Shown here: positions 47,060 through 58,454 of the stretch, piece by piece
Position numbering within the stretch: the stretch's first letter is position 1
Layout: each line of letters opens with the position of its first letter
Source: Hepsetus odoe
Taxonomy: Eukaryota > Chordata > Actinopteri > Characiformes > Hepsetidae
Direction: 5' to 3'
DNA: 64,000 nt
Assembly (NCBI GenBank): GCA_017165825.1
Contig: CM029384.1
Location: 19,765,158 to 19,829,157, forward strand
Position numbers and translations under genes: made by a program
Notes under the pieces: generated by a model
What the model was told of the DNA's origin: nothing
The model's input: the letters and a program-made list of their open reading frames with translations, nothing else
Databases searched by the model: none

Positions 47060-49150
47060 GAATTTACTAATAAGAAAGACTATCTGAATTCTAATGTATC
47101 TAATTAATTATCGAACTACATTTAAATCATGTAGCTCAATGACACTGATTACTATAGACATCTAGTTAAATTGGACTTGTTGAACGGAAAGCTTTTTTAA
47201 AGCTTAACTGGAAATTTTCAGTCTGATATATGTATATAGTCAGGGAGGACGGGAAAAAAACACCCTCTTCGCTGAGGCACTTTGGGATTTTCCATTACGT
47301 GGGCCGTACTGAGCTCCCAAGCCAGCCCTGAATTGGCGTAGGTGAAGGCCCCTGTGATAAACACACCACTGCAGAGCTAGATTTAATTCACTGCCGATTC
47401 TCTGCCCTCTCTCTCCATAAGCACATCATTTGACTCCTGCTTTTATGGCACACCACTTCACAGGTCTGAAATGCTTGTTAAAGACCTTCTGGTTTGATGC
47501 TAAGTCTTCCCCATGCATATTCATACTGCCCCTGCACTGTAGTCACATTAATGCTTTTAGCAGGCCAAATTACTGTCCTAATGCATGAGTGTTATGAACC
47601 CAGTTGAGGACAGGTCCATATAAAGGTGCATATTGTGAATATGCTAAAGGCAACACAATTTTTCATATTAAGTTGAATTTACTGCATTGCATTACATTTT
47701 TAAACAAAATTGTGATCAGTTAATTCTGAAGCATTTTTTAGCACAAGATATCAGGTTTATTAAAACTAAATAAATAAAAACAATGTGTTATATAATATAT
47801 ATAAATTAGAGTTATTTTGATATGAAACTTAGAAACAATGTTGAGCTCAACATTAAACTATTATAGTTAGCAGTTTATTTAAATATGAATGCATAATAAC
47901 TGAGGCAGTTAGCTCACACATTTGTTTCGAGAATCAGGGTCTTCGTGGTCATCCAGTAGCAGTAGGGCAATCAGTTGAGATGATTGGCTTTGGCAGCAGT
48001 GTGGCAGGTTGACAAGCCAACGTGAAGTATATAGTCCAAAAGTCTGAGTCTGCTTCAAATAACTGTTGTTATTAGATTACTTCTGGAGAAAAGGACATGG
48101 TTGAAATTTTTTTTCAAAACTCTTTTCAAAACTCTTTTTCAGATGTGTTCTAAAGAAACTTACTAATTCTGCTAATACTGAATTGATCATGCTGATATTG
48201 TGATAGGAACCAGACATCCAAAGTGTTTACTACCTTTAAAAGCTCCCTCAAAGAAAATAATTACTTGAAAGGGTTATTCATGCCCTGGTTGATTCCCTAA
48301 ACACATTTTAGTTGAATTTTGAGAAAACATATTAAAACCCTTCCAGGATAGCAAAAAAGTATGTTGGAGCATTGCTAGGAATATGATTGCATGCAGACAC
48401 AATAGCATTAGTGCCAACCAGTGCTAATGCTGGATGGCGCTCATTTGCAAAACAGTTTCAGTGCTACACAGCCCAGTGCCCCTCTAACCCATCTAGGCAT
48501 GGTGATCTTAGACACATCAGCAATGGTAGCACACACTGACTCTGAATGATGTCACCACTTCATGCTGCCACCATCATGTGATAATATAGAAGGAAATGCC
48601 ACTTGGTATTAGACCAAAATAGGATGGATAGCTGTTTGGGGATAACCAACAGCACATCACTATCATTTGAAAATCAAGGTTAATGCTGTTAGAGGAAGAA
48701 CAGAAGAGTGGATATAAAAGGCTGGATAGAGATGGACTGAGTAAAACAAATGATGTCCTCTGGCAATAACAATGATTCATCCGTGACGTGGAATGTGACA
48801 CAGGGGTCATCTAAGCTACATTAGAGCTAATGTGTGTGTGCACACTAAGAAAGGGTGATACGGCCAAAATATAACAACACAATATTTGAAGACATTATAA
48901 TTATAAATGATATGGATCATGATGTTCTGGTTATCTGAGGTTTGCAAACAATCGCCAACAAACAAAATGCCACAGCCACATTAGAAAACAAATGCTTAAA
49001 AAGAGGTTTGAAAAATCCATCAATCAGTAATAAATTAATCAGTAAACAAATTAATAAGTAAAATGACAGCTAATCAGCTGTAGTTTTTGCAGTTACTGGT
49101 TGTTGCTTTAACCCAGTCATTATTATTATTATCATTATTATGCATTATTC
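47060..49150. other. No gene seen; partly low-copy-looking sequence
   Basis: 47225-47560 has mixed base composition with no repeat signature and is the part of the gene-free region that looks least repeat-derived. The remainder is AT-rich. Confidence 0.4.
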
Positions 49151-49154
49151 AACC

Positions 49155-50880
49155 CAGCACCAAGGGATGCACAAGTGTATTTCTTCGTGCCGGTCCCAAG
49201 CCCAGATAAATGGGGAGGGTTATGTCAGGAAGTGCATCCAGTGTAAAACTTTTGCCAAATCAATATGTGGACAATGAAACAGACTTCCATACTGGATCGG
49301 TTGAGGCCTGAGTTAAGAACATCCGCCACCAGTACTGTTAGCCTACAGGGTGCTGGTGGAAACTGGGCTACTGTTGACCAAAGGAGAAGAAGAAGAAGAG
49401 GAGGAAAGTTTGTCTGGAGGGAAGAGGAGAGAAGGAAGTGGAGGATAGTGGAAGTGAGGGTAGAAACTTAGAATGTTGGCAGCATTGGCAGGTAGAAAAT
49501 TAACTGATATGATGGAGAGAAGAAAGGTTGTTACTTTGTGTGTGCAAGAGACTACCAGCATAAGCCTGGAAGTGTTAAGGAGATATGGCAGTTGAGTTTC
49601 TGACTAGATTGTTTAATACAGTCTTGGAAAGTGATAGGATGCCTGAGGAGTGAAGACAAAGTGTACTGGCACTGATTTTCAAGAATAAGGCTGATGCACA
49701 GAGCTGTAGTAATTACAGAGGGATAAAGTTGATCAGCCACAGCATGAAGTTATGGGAAAGAATAGTGGAAACTAGGTTGAGAAAAGAGGTGGTGATTAGT
49801 GAACAGCAATATGGTTTCATGCTGAGAAAGAGCACTACAGATGCAATGTTTTCTCTTAGGATGTTGATGGAAAAATATAGAGAAGGTCAGAAGGAGTTGC
49901 ATTGTGCCTTTGTGGACTTGGAGAAAGCTTATGACAGGGCGCCTAGAGAGGAGTTGTGGTTTTGTATGAGGAAGTCAGGTGTTGCAGAGAAGTATGTGAG
50001 AGTAGTTCAGGATATGTATGAGGGCATTGTGACAGTGGTGAGATCTGCGGTAGGAGTGACAGATTCATTTAAGGTAGATGTTGGATTACATCAAGGATCA
50101 GTGCTGAGCCCATTCTTGCTTGCAATAGTAATGGACAGGTAGATGGACAAGGTTAGACAGGAGTCTCTATGGACGATGATGTTTGCTGATGATATTGTGA
50201 TCTGTAGCAAGAGTAGGGAGCAGCTTGAGGAGAACCTGGAGAGATGGAGGATGGAGGTGCTCTAGAGGGGAAAGGAGAGTAGTGCAAAGTCAGAATACAT
50301 GAGTGTGAATGAAAGGGAGGAAAGTGGAGTGGTCAGGATGCAATGAGTAGAGGTGACAAAGGTAAAGGAATTTAAATACTCAACAGTTCAACAGATCAAC
50401 AGTTTAGAGTAATGGCAAGTCTGGAAGAGAGGTGAAGAAGCAGGTTGGAATGGGTGGAGAAGAGTGCCAGCGAGAGTTAAAGGGAAGGGTAGTGACAGAA
50501 GGACACCAGTGAGACCAGCTATATTATATGGGTTGGAGACAGTGTCACTGAAGAAAAGACAGGAGGCAGAGCTGAAGGTGTCAGAGTTAAAGATGCTGAG
50601 ATTTTCTTTGATAAGGATGTGATAAGGATGAATAGGATTAGAAATGAGTATGATAGATGGACAGCTCAGGTTGGACGTTTTGGACACGAAGTGAGAGAAG
50701 CAAGGTTTTGTTGGTTTGCACATGTACAGAGAAGAGATGAGGATTATATTGGGTGGAGGATGTTGAAGATGGAGCTGCCAGGAAAGAGGAAAAGAGGAAG
50801 ATCAAAGAGGAGGTTTATGGACATGGTGAGAGAGGACATGCAGGTGGTTTGAATGTGGAAGATGCAGAAGACCAGAAGAA
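49155..50880 (+). mobile_element. RTE-type retrotransposon with deletion between endonuclease and RT (copy 5)
   Basis: Starts with the 5' part (CAGCACCAAGGGATGCACAA). 49480-49560 holds a scrap of endonuclease (MMERRKVVTLCVQETT) which jumps at about 49560 into the reverse transcriptase. 49729-50142 is open: ISEQQYGFMLRKSTTDAMFS, FVDLEKAYDRAPREELW (palm motif A) and GLHQGSVLSPFL, ending at a TAG stop. After that stop GATGTTTGCTGATGATATTG still encodes FADD (motif C). The C-terminal part runs to TGGTTTGCACATGTACAGAG and GACATGCAGGTGG. Best preserved RT in the window, but not functional. Confidence 0.9.
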
Positions 50881-50884
50881 ATTG

Positions 50885-51135
50885 ACTAATTGGCCTAGTG
50901 GGTAGGGTGTTGGCCACATGATCGGTGGATCGGGGGTTCGAACCCCTTCCCAATGGGTTGTCCTGAGGTACCCTTGAGCAAGGTGCCGTCCCTGTCCTGC
51001 TCCTCCCTGCGATGGGCTGGCGACCTGTCCAGGGTGCGTCCCCCGTCCTCGCACTGTGTGCGCTGGGTTGGACACCAGCACTCCCCCGCGACCCCGTTTG
51101 GGACAAGCGGCAGATGATGGATGGATGGATGGATC
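50885..51135 (+). repeat. SINE family C (tRNA-like head, (GGAT)n tail)
   Basis: Head TTGGCCTAGTGGGTAGGG with a perfect B-box GGTTCGAACCCC, family A-like middle (GAGGTACCCTTGAGCAAGGT), then a tail GACCTGTCCAGGGTGCGTC..GGGACAAGCGGCAGATGATGG and (GGAT)4. It sits inside RTE copy 5, whose 3' end (GACCCCTAAAGGGAGCAGCC) resumes at 51146. Confidence 0.9.
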
Positions 51136-51137
51136 TG

Positions 51138-51190
51138 CTGCGCTGACCCCTAAAGGGAGCAGCCAAAAGAAGAAGGATAAGAAGACTGGT
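51138..51190 (+). mobile_element. RTE copy 5, 3' terminus
   Basis: TGCTGCGCTGACCCCTAAAG and GGGAGCAGCCAAAAGAAGAAG are the RTE 3' end, displaced from the rest by the SINE. Confidence 0.85.
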
Positions 51191-53400
51191 TGTTACTTCC
51201 TGCTTCTTTGTGAAAGGTCCAAAAACCTAAAAAGGAGCCTTCACTGCTTTTTTTGTGTGTGTGTGTGTGTGTGGGGGGGGGTTCCTCTGGACAATGCATT
51301 ATGCAAGATTATAAACAAATACCAGTGCTTTCAATATAATATTGTGATGAGACTTCTGGTGGATTCAATTTTTTTAAACATTGTGATGTTTGGGGAAAAT
51401 AATAAAAGTCTTAAAAGTGCTCCACATATCCATTTTGTTTGTCCATTTATTTATTTCATTTCTAATTAAATCAAATAATTAAATAAAAAATAATTAAATA
51501 ATTAATTACTAAATCCAAAGAGACAGCCCAAGCTGAAAGTGATATGTGCATTTGATTTAAGTACATTCAGTGCATTAGCTATTCAGAGTGCATATATATA
51601 TATATATATATATATGCATATATACGTGCCTATAAAGGCTTTCTTTGGGGCATTATTAAATGCGTGTCAGTGGACTGGTTGTTTGTATTAGTGGTAATTG
51701 GAAGCTGTTGAGGAAAGGAATGTGTGTGTGAGTGTGTGTATTTGTGCAGTAAGGGTCACTTGTCCGGCACTTGCCTGATCAGACTGACGTGTCCACTCAA
51801 GTACAGCAAGTCTGTAAAGCCTCCAGCTCTAAACATCCCTCCCCATAGAAAACAGCCTTGTGGTTTATAAAACAAATAGTATGAATTCTAGGATTGGATG
51901 GGCTAAGCTGTGCTGCAAAGCCCTCACTTTCCATTCATATGACTGCACACATCCGTTGAATTATATACCAAAGAATGATGTGATGAATTCCTTATGTTGC
52001 AAGGAAATGTTTAGTGTGATTGTCATTAATAAATAGTAATTATCTCAGCAGGTAGAATTTAGTTGTTTTATTAAATATACTCAAACCAATGTGCTATAAT
52101 GATTTAACTCCATGTTGTGCCTAACCTTTCCACTGCAGGGTTACAGCTGCAATTTGGATGCCAAGCCCCTCTAGACAAAACTTCCACAAAATGTGTGTCC
52201 CAGAAGATAAGCTAAAGATTCTCTAATGATATGGACTTAGTCTGTTTTGTACAGGAGTCATGTAGGGCTGAACAATCAATCATTCTTTAAAAAATAGCAA
52301 TTAGAACGAGAGCAATTTTGCAAGGACAGCATGTTTAATGAGTATTTAATAATTATAATATTAATTAATCTAATAATAATAGTTCATATTTATTCATTTT
52401 ATGGCCAAAAGTACACTGCCATGCCTACTGATTATTAGTTTCACGCTCACATGCTAAAGTCTAAAGTAAATATGGCTTCTATGATAGTACCTAACAATTC
52501 CTACAGATTAAGGGAATCTACTCTTTTTCTGAGTTTATTCACTTTATGGCCAAAATTATGTGGCCATGCCTACTAATGATTTGTTACTGCTAAACACAGA
52601 TAGGCATATTACATCTGTCTGCAGTTCTGCAAAGTTACAGTAAAGTATCTTACAATCCCAGTATGCTTGGATGTCTTATGTGGAATAGATTTTCAATTCT
52701 TCATGCCTGGATCTAGGGAATCTACTTTTTGGAGTCATCTCTCAGCCTTTGTGCAAGGACGTTCGTGCCAGTGGCAGTTAGATTGTAGTTGATAAGTTTC
52801 CTTTATTTTAATGTACAATGTATTGTGTATGTTTGTGGGCAGAGCTTCTCATACCATGTAATACCCATTAAGAGACATCATATTTTGGAGCCCTGGAGTG
52901 GAACTATTCTAAGATTATACTGTAGCTGAAGATAAACCTGGTCTACTATCGGCCTCATTTCAATAAGCAATCGCAGCATCCTCCCACTCCTCTGGAAGGT
53001 AAAACACAGCTTAAGCAGTCTAAATTGAAAACAGACAGCTCTTCAATGAACACAGTTAAAGAGAATAGAGAATGCATTGAAAAATAAATTGTTGCGTAAA
53101 GGGGAACATGAAATCAGTTATTACTAACACAAAAAAATTATCATCTGTGTCCAGCCTTGTTCTTCTTGTGATGACTTCTATTTTCAGAGCTTTGCTGATA
53201 AATCCGTCACTACTTTGTTTTAAGCTCTCCCCCCTTGTGCCTCTTGACTTTGTCTGTAAGGTTTTATCAGAAATTAATGCTAAGTTGCAAATTCACCTGT
53301 AATATTAATTTGTGTACCCTTCAAAAAGTATTTTGGGTGTGCATTTTAACACTATTCTGACAAGTTTAAGTATTTAGGATATTGTCAACTGCTCAGCTAG
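51190..53400. other. 2.2 kb without recognisable gene
   Basis: (TG)n/G run at 51256-51282 and (TA)n at 51593-51616. At 52405-52570 two blocks share 'tttatggccaaaa-ta' and 'ccatgcctact', resembling ends of Tc1-type or MITE elements. The rest is unassigned. Confidence 0.45.
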
Positions 53401-53412
53401 TTTTTGCTCTTT

Positions 53413-53625
53413 ATTACATGGGGCAGCCCAGGCCTAATGGTTATAGAACAGTTGCCGGGTTCTATAGAGTGGTGGTTGGGTTAACAATTTTTTCCCATTC
53501 CAGTATCCATGACTTAAGTGCCCTTGGGCACGGCACTTAACCCCATAGCTGCCCCTCAGGCACACTGCAGAGGAATGCAGAAGATAAATTCACTGTTCAC
53601 AGTGTGTGTGTGTGTGTGTGTAAGC
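53413..53625 (+). repeat. tRNA-derived SINE-like repeat (variant of 39118)
   Basis: GGGGCAGCCCAGGCCTAATGG head, CCAGTATCCATGACTTAAGT and CGGCACTTAACCCCATAGCT body, (TG)n tail at 53602-53621. Confidence 0.6.
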
Positions 53626-53739
53626 ACAGGAATCTCAATTAATGTCATTGCTTTTTTTTTTTAAACACTTTAGGATAGCATTAGTTGGATAAATTTTACT
53701 CCTTATATTACCTTTCATTTAATTAGTTGTTTTAATCTA

Positions 53740-53989
53740 GAGGCAGGCTTTTTTTTTCATTTTGTTTTTGTTCACTAGGATAACTTTTGTTTGATTATTT
53801 GTTTTTACTTCATCAGGTAGTTTTCATTTAATGGGTTTTTATTCACTAGGTTTGCTTTCATTTTGTTTGTGGGTTTTGCTCACTGATTGAAAATAATATG
53901 AATGAAATTTAATTAATAGCTTTTGCTCAATAGATAAGCTTTTTGTGAATTAGTTGCTTCAGATAGATTAGTTGTTTTTGCTCAATGTG
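53740..53989 (-). repeat. Degenerate minisatellite, unit about 19 bp, T-rich orientation
   Basis: Recurrent TTCACTAGG(T/A)T-(G/A)CTTT(C/T)ATTT-like words (TTTTGTTCACTAGGATAAC, TTTTTATTCACTAGGTTTG, TTGCTCAATAGATAAGC). They are the reverse complement of those at 54255-54720. Confidence 0.6.
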
Positions 53990-54244
53990 TTTTTAAGATT
54001 TTTAAAGTTATGTGAAAAAGCTTCACATAATGGAAAGACTCCACCAGTTTAAGGGTTTCCAGAAAAATATTTTATTTTGCACAGAGATTCTTTTCATTTT
54101 AAATTCCCAAATCAACTTAATTTCCCACAATTGGTAGGTTACTAATCTGGAAGAATTCTGCAAAAGCTAAAAAAAAAGAAAGAAAAAAGCTCATCCATGA
54201 AGAAAAACATGAAGGCAAAAGCTAGCAGAAATAACCTATAATTG
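53990..54244 (+). repeat. Left arm of large inverted repeat
   Basis: 255 bp whose reverse complement recurs at 54839-55094 with two substitutions and one A-run length difference. It starts TTTTTAAGATTTTTAAAG and ends AGAAATAACCTATAATTG. Confidence 0.97.
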
Positions 54245-54254
54245 CATTTTTCCA

Positions 54255-54720
54255 TATTTTAACTAAAACTATAAAGTGAAAGCTACCCTAGTGAGTGAAA
54301 ACAAGCTATAGACTGAAAGCAATCAGTCAGACGAAACTTACCAGGTGAAAACAACCCCTTGACCCAATGCTAACCTAGCAAGTAAAACGACCATTTAAGT
54401 GAAGAAATAAAAATTCCAGCAAAGGCTAACTGATTAAGCCAAAACAACATATCAAGCAAAAGTTTTATCATGTGAAACCAACCACTCTACTGAAAGTAAA
54501 TCTAGTAATTGAATAACAAAGCTTATCAATCAAATGAAGAAAAGAATACTGAAAAGTTGATTTTCAAGTTTAAAAAGGCTGAGTGAAAGCTAAATTAGTG
54601 AACGAAAACAAACTATCGAACACAATACACAGCATAGTATGTTGATCTGTAGAGTGTAACAACGAACTAAGCAAAAACTAACCAATGAGCAGAACAAATA
54701 GCCTAAAAATTGAAAACAAA
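54255..54720 (+). repeat. Degenerate minisatellite, unit about 19 bp, A-rich orientation
   Basis: Recurrent AGTGARTGAAAACAA-CTA-like words (AGTGAGTGAAAACAAGCTAT, AGGTGAAAACAACCCC, AGTGAAAGCTAAATTAGTG, AACGAAAACAAACTATC). Divergence between units is high. Confidence 0.6.
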
Positions 54721-54838
54721 CAATCTTCGTAAAGCTAATTTTATATGCATAAAAAATAGATGTCAGTGTGAAAACAATATAGTTTTCACATTGACATATA
54801 TTATTATATTATATATAATATATGACATATATTGAATA

Positions 54839-55094
54839 CAATTATAGGTTATTTCTGCTAGCTTTTGCCTTCATGTTTTTCTTCATGGATGAGCTTTTTT
54901 CTTTCTTTTTTTTTTAGCTTTTGCAGAATTTTTCCAGATTAGTAACCTACCAATTGTGGGAAATTAAGTTGATTTGGGAATTTAAAATGAAAAGAATCTG
55001 TGTGCAAAATAAAATATTTTTCTGGAAACCCTTAAACTGGTGGAGTCTTTCCATTATGTGAAGCTTTTTCACATAACTTTAAAAATCTTAAAAA
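54839..55094 (-). repeat. Right arm of large inverted repeat
   Basis: Reverse complement of 53990-54244. The spacer of 594 bp holds the A-rich minisatellite and a smaller hairpin near 54760-54800 (ATGTCAGTGTGAAAAC against GTTTTCACATTGACAT). Confidence 0.97.
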
Positions 55095-55800
55095 TCAGGA
55101 CTTTCACTTGCTGTGTTTGCTCACAATCTTTTGTCTGAAGATTTGTCTAGATTCAAAATTTGAGGCTGTTTGCGTGATAAGCACCATTAGCCTCATTATT
55201 TGATAAGGTTAAAGCATTTGCAAAATTTGGAAGAAATTCTCCCAGTGGAACTACATACATATTTTTCAGTTTTGATTGTGGATTCACAATCAAACCCTAG
55301 GAGTGTTAGGCTCTTTCAGTGAGTTTTAAATAGTTTTTTTTTATTTTATTGAACTTCTATAGGAATGTTGCCCTATGACAAGCTTGAATTTTGATTGGAA
55401 ATGAATGTTTGTAGAGCTCCAAGGTAAAAGTGGTGCTTCACAAGCATATTGCAGATGCCTTGCTGTATGATAACTATACTCATTTTGCTTGCAATGCCAT
55501 GTTTGCAGACTGCTGAGATTTATTTGTTCATTGTAACCAGTTAACCAAATATTGTGTGCCATCCTGTGCTTGTAATTTATATGGCTTTTCTGAGTACCTC
55601 TGTTTTAGTGACGACTATATGGATAATATGAGCTACAGCAGAACAGAATCATTAAGCAAATCAATGGAAAAGTGGAACTCTGTTTCATTAATCAATAAGA
55701 ATAATAAATTGTCAAAAATCTCCTTCTAATATCTTTACAGCCACTTTGGCCTTGTGTACCTTTTTTCCAAACTGGGAAGTGTTGGAAATCGAATAGTTTT
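55095..55800. other. No gene seen
   Basis: AT-rich sequence. The short ORFs have no motifs. Confidence 0.5.
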
Positions 55801-55925
55801 GTCAAGTCAATTAAGTCAAGTAGGTTTTTTATTGTCATTTCAACCATATACACAGTACATAGTGAAATGAAATAACGTTCCTCCAAGACCCTGGTGCTAC
55901 ACATAGGATGACATCAGACAACATT
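55800..55925 (-). mobile_element. Non-LTR retrotransposon 3' tail fragment
   Basis: The minus strand reads GAACGTTATTTCATTTCACT, ATGTACTGTGTATATGGTTG and AAATGACAATAAAAAACC, a 3' tail common in fish LINEs and ending in TTGACTTAATTGACTTGAC-type repeats. The element family was not determined. Confidence 0.55.
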
Positions 55926-55929
55926 AGAC

Positions 55930-57495
55930 ACAAGACAAGGCAAACAAGTGCAGATTTTGGCATTTAATTCCAGCATGGCAAACTAAACAGTGCAAAGATG
56001 CAGAAACCTTTTAATAAGAGAAGTGGTAGAATGAAAGACACTGTGTGTGTGAACACTTGAGATGATATTAAAAATGTAAGCTTTTTAAGAGTTTCTTATC
56101 TCTAAACAAGATTTGAGATTTATTCTCAAACAAAAAAAGGTTCCTTCTCTTCTCTGTTCTCAGAATGTCTGGATAAAACCATGAGATTTGTGATATTTCA
56201 GGCTAGGATTATGAGACCAGTGTCTTTTAATCTCAAATGTTCTACTGAGTGCTTTATGACATACTTAATGGTAAACACAATTCTTGGAAAGTGGCCTTTG
56301 TCCCCAGAAATTGTGAATATTTAAAGAAAACCTTTTATTTTATGGTTAGTGGTAAAAAAATCTTATTTAGTCTTAGTCTTATTTCACTGTATTATTGGTC
56401 TGCTATGGCCTTAAACACAACATGAAAAAAGGTGCAGAATTAATGCAAAGTGAAAATTTTTGTCATTGTAAAACACAGTACAGCAAGACACAATGAAATT
56501 TAACCTCTGCTTTTCTCCCATACACACATGTGCAGCAGGAGCAGCTTTTTAAGTGCCCAGGGAGCAGTGATTGGACAGTACCTTGCTAAAGGGTACCTCA
56601 GGACAACTTACTGTCCTTGGATTTGAACCCATGGCCTGCCAATCCTGGGGCCAACACCCTAACCACTAGGTCACCGCTGCCCTGAACACATAAGAGAAAA
56701 TTAATAGCCTTGTGATTTTTGTCATAATGACAGTTTGCAAACACATCCTTTAATGTTTTGTCTATGTCTAGACTATGTGGTCCATAAATGCAAATGTGTT
56801 AAATTTCAAATTTCATAATGCAAAAATAATTTACATATGTCCATCTTATCAGGCTTTAGCCCAACCTAACCACTATCAATTTATAGAGTGTTTCAACCCA
56901 GATTGCGTTGCAGAGCAATTAATCAGGACAGAGTTAATTTAACACTAATAGTGATGAGCCTAAACTCCTATATGCATAATACTGTAACACCCTTTGTGTG
57001 AAACCTTCATAATGAGAAAAGTTGCTAAAAAAAACTTTATATTAACTTACAATAGACAGAATAAACATAACATTTTTGCATCCATGAATTCCATCAATTA
57101 TTAATCATTTTGGAAATATATGCTTTATTTTGGATTATATTTATCTGAGGGACAGCCAAAATTGCATAAAGTGGAGGAGTTAGCCAGAGAAACCCTAATT
57201 AACATATAAGGAAGTTCTTGAGGCAAGATCATGCCATTTTTTATGGCATTCTGCCCTGACAGGACTCATTAGTGCCTTATTAGTCTAAAGGTATATAGAT
57301 CCCAGTGTGTCAGGGCAGAGCTGTCGGTCATTGTTTGTCTTATGTGTGGTTGTGGCCTGTGTTTCATGGTATAGGTGAGCTCCAGTCCAATCCACCATAG
57401 TGTGACAGGACCAGATTTGTTACAGAAAAAAATTCAGTCCTGTGGTCAAAAATGACTGCTGGTAAAAAATTGGTAAATAATGGTATAAATACAGA
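55930..57495. other. No gene seen apart from a SINE
   Basis: Includes SINE-A at 56445-56690. 57290-57480 may be the decayed 5' part of the Tc1 element that follows. Confidence 0.45.
56445..56690 (-). repeat. SINE family A
   Basis: Reverse-complement: GTGAAAATTTTTGTCATTGT, GTGCAGCAGGAGCAGC, GGACAGTACCTTGC, CCACTAGGTCACCGCTGCCC. Confidence 0.85.
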
Positions 57496-57502
57496 GGGTG
57501 CA

Positions 57503-58452
57503 CTGCAAGGTGCAAGCCACTCATAAGCCTCAAGAATAGAAAGGCTAGATTGGACTTTGCTACAAAAACATCTAAAAAAGCCAGCACAGTTCTGGAAAAA
57601 CATTCTTTGGACTGATAAAACCAAGATCAACCTCTACCAGAATGATGGAAAAAAAAAAGTATGGAGAAGGCGTGGAACAGCTCATGATCCAAAGCATACC
57701 ACATCATCTGTAAAACACGGCAGAGGCAGTGTGATGGCTTGGGTGTGCGTGGCTGCCAGTGGCACTGGGACACTAGTGTTTATCGATGATGTGACACAGG
57801 ACAGATGCAACCGAATAAATTCTGAGGTGTTCAAAGACATACTGTCTCCTCAAATCCAGTTAAATGCAGTCAAATTGATTGGGCGACATTTCATAATACA
57901 GATAGACAATGGCCCACAGCATATGGCCAAAGCAACCCAGGAGTTTATTTAAACAAAGAAGTGGAATATTATTGAATGGCCAAGCCAGTCTCCTGATCTG
58001 AACCCAAATTAGCATGCATTTCACTTGTTGAAGACTAAACCTCGGACAGAAAGACCCACAAACAAACAGCAGCTGAAAGCTGCTACAATAAAGGCCTAGC
58101 AGCGCATTAAAAAGGAGGAAATCCAGCATCTGGTAATGTCCATGGGTTCAAGGCTTCAGGCTGTCATTACCAGCAAAGGGTTTTCAACCAAGTATTAGAA
58201 ATGAACATTTTATTTTTGGTTATTTAATTTGTCCACTTACCTTTGAGCCCCTTAAAATGAAGGGATTGTTTTGAAAAAATGCTTTAGTTCCTCACATTTT
58301 TATGCAATCTTTTTGTTCAACCCACTGAATTAAAGCTTAAAGTCTGCAAAGTCTGCACTTTAACTGCATCTGAGTTGTTTAATTTCAAATTCACTGTGGT
58401 AATGTACAGAACCAAAATTAGAGAAAGGTTGTGTCTGTCTGGACTTAACTGT
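57503..58452 (+). mobile_element. Tc1-like transposon, 3' two-thirds, decayed
   Basis: An open block at 57557-57952 covers the catalytic core: ILWTDKTKINLYQNDGKKKV (first Asp), VKHGRGSVMAWVCVAASGTG, FIDDVTQDR and QIDNGPQHMAKATQEF (second Asp). A stop follows, but KKWNIIEWPSQSPDLNPN continues in the next bases, with the third acidic region partly altered. The 3' UTR (TTTAGTTCCTCACATTTTTA, TTCAACCCACTGAATTAAAG) leads to a GGACTTAACTGTA end at about 58452. The 5' TIR was not found. Confidence 0.85.
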
Positions 58453-58454
58453 AT

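Noticed and set aside
46798..47061. 87-codon plus-strand ORF
   Set aside because: It is antisense to a decayed Tc1-like transposase region.
50885..50960. Possible tRNA gene (clear A and B boxes)
   Set aside because: It continues into the SINE C body and tail and cannot be folded as a full cloverleaf from what I see. It is a SINE head.
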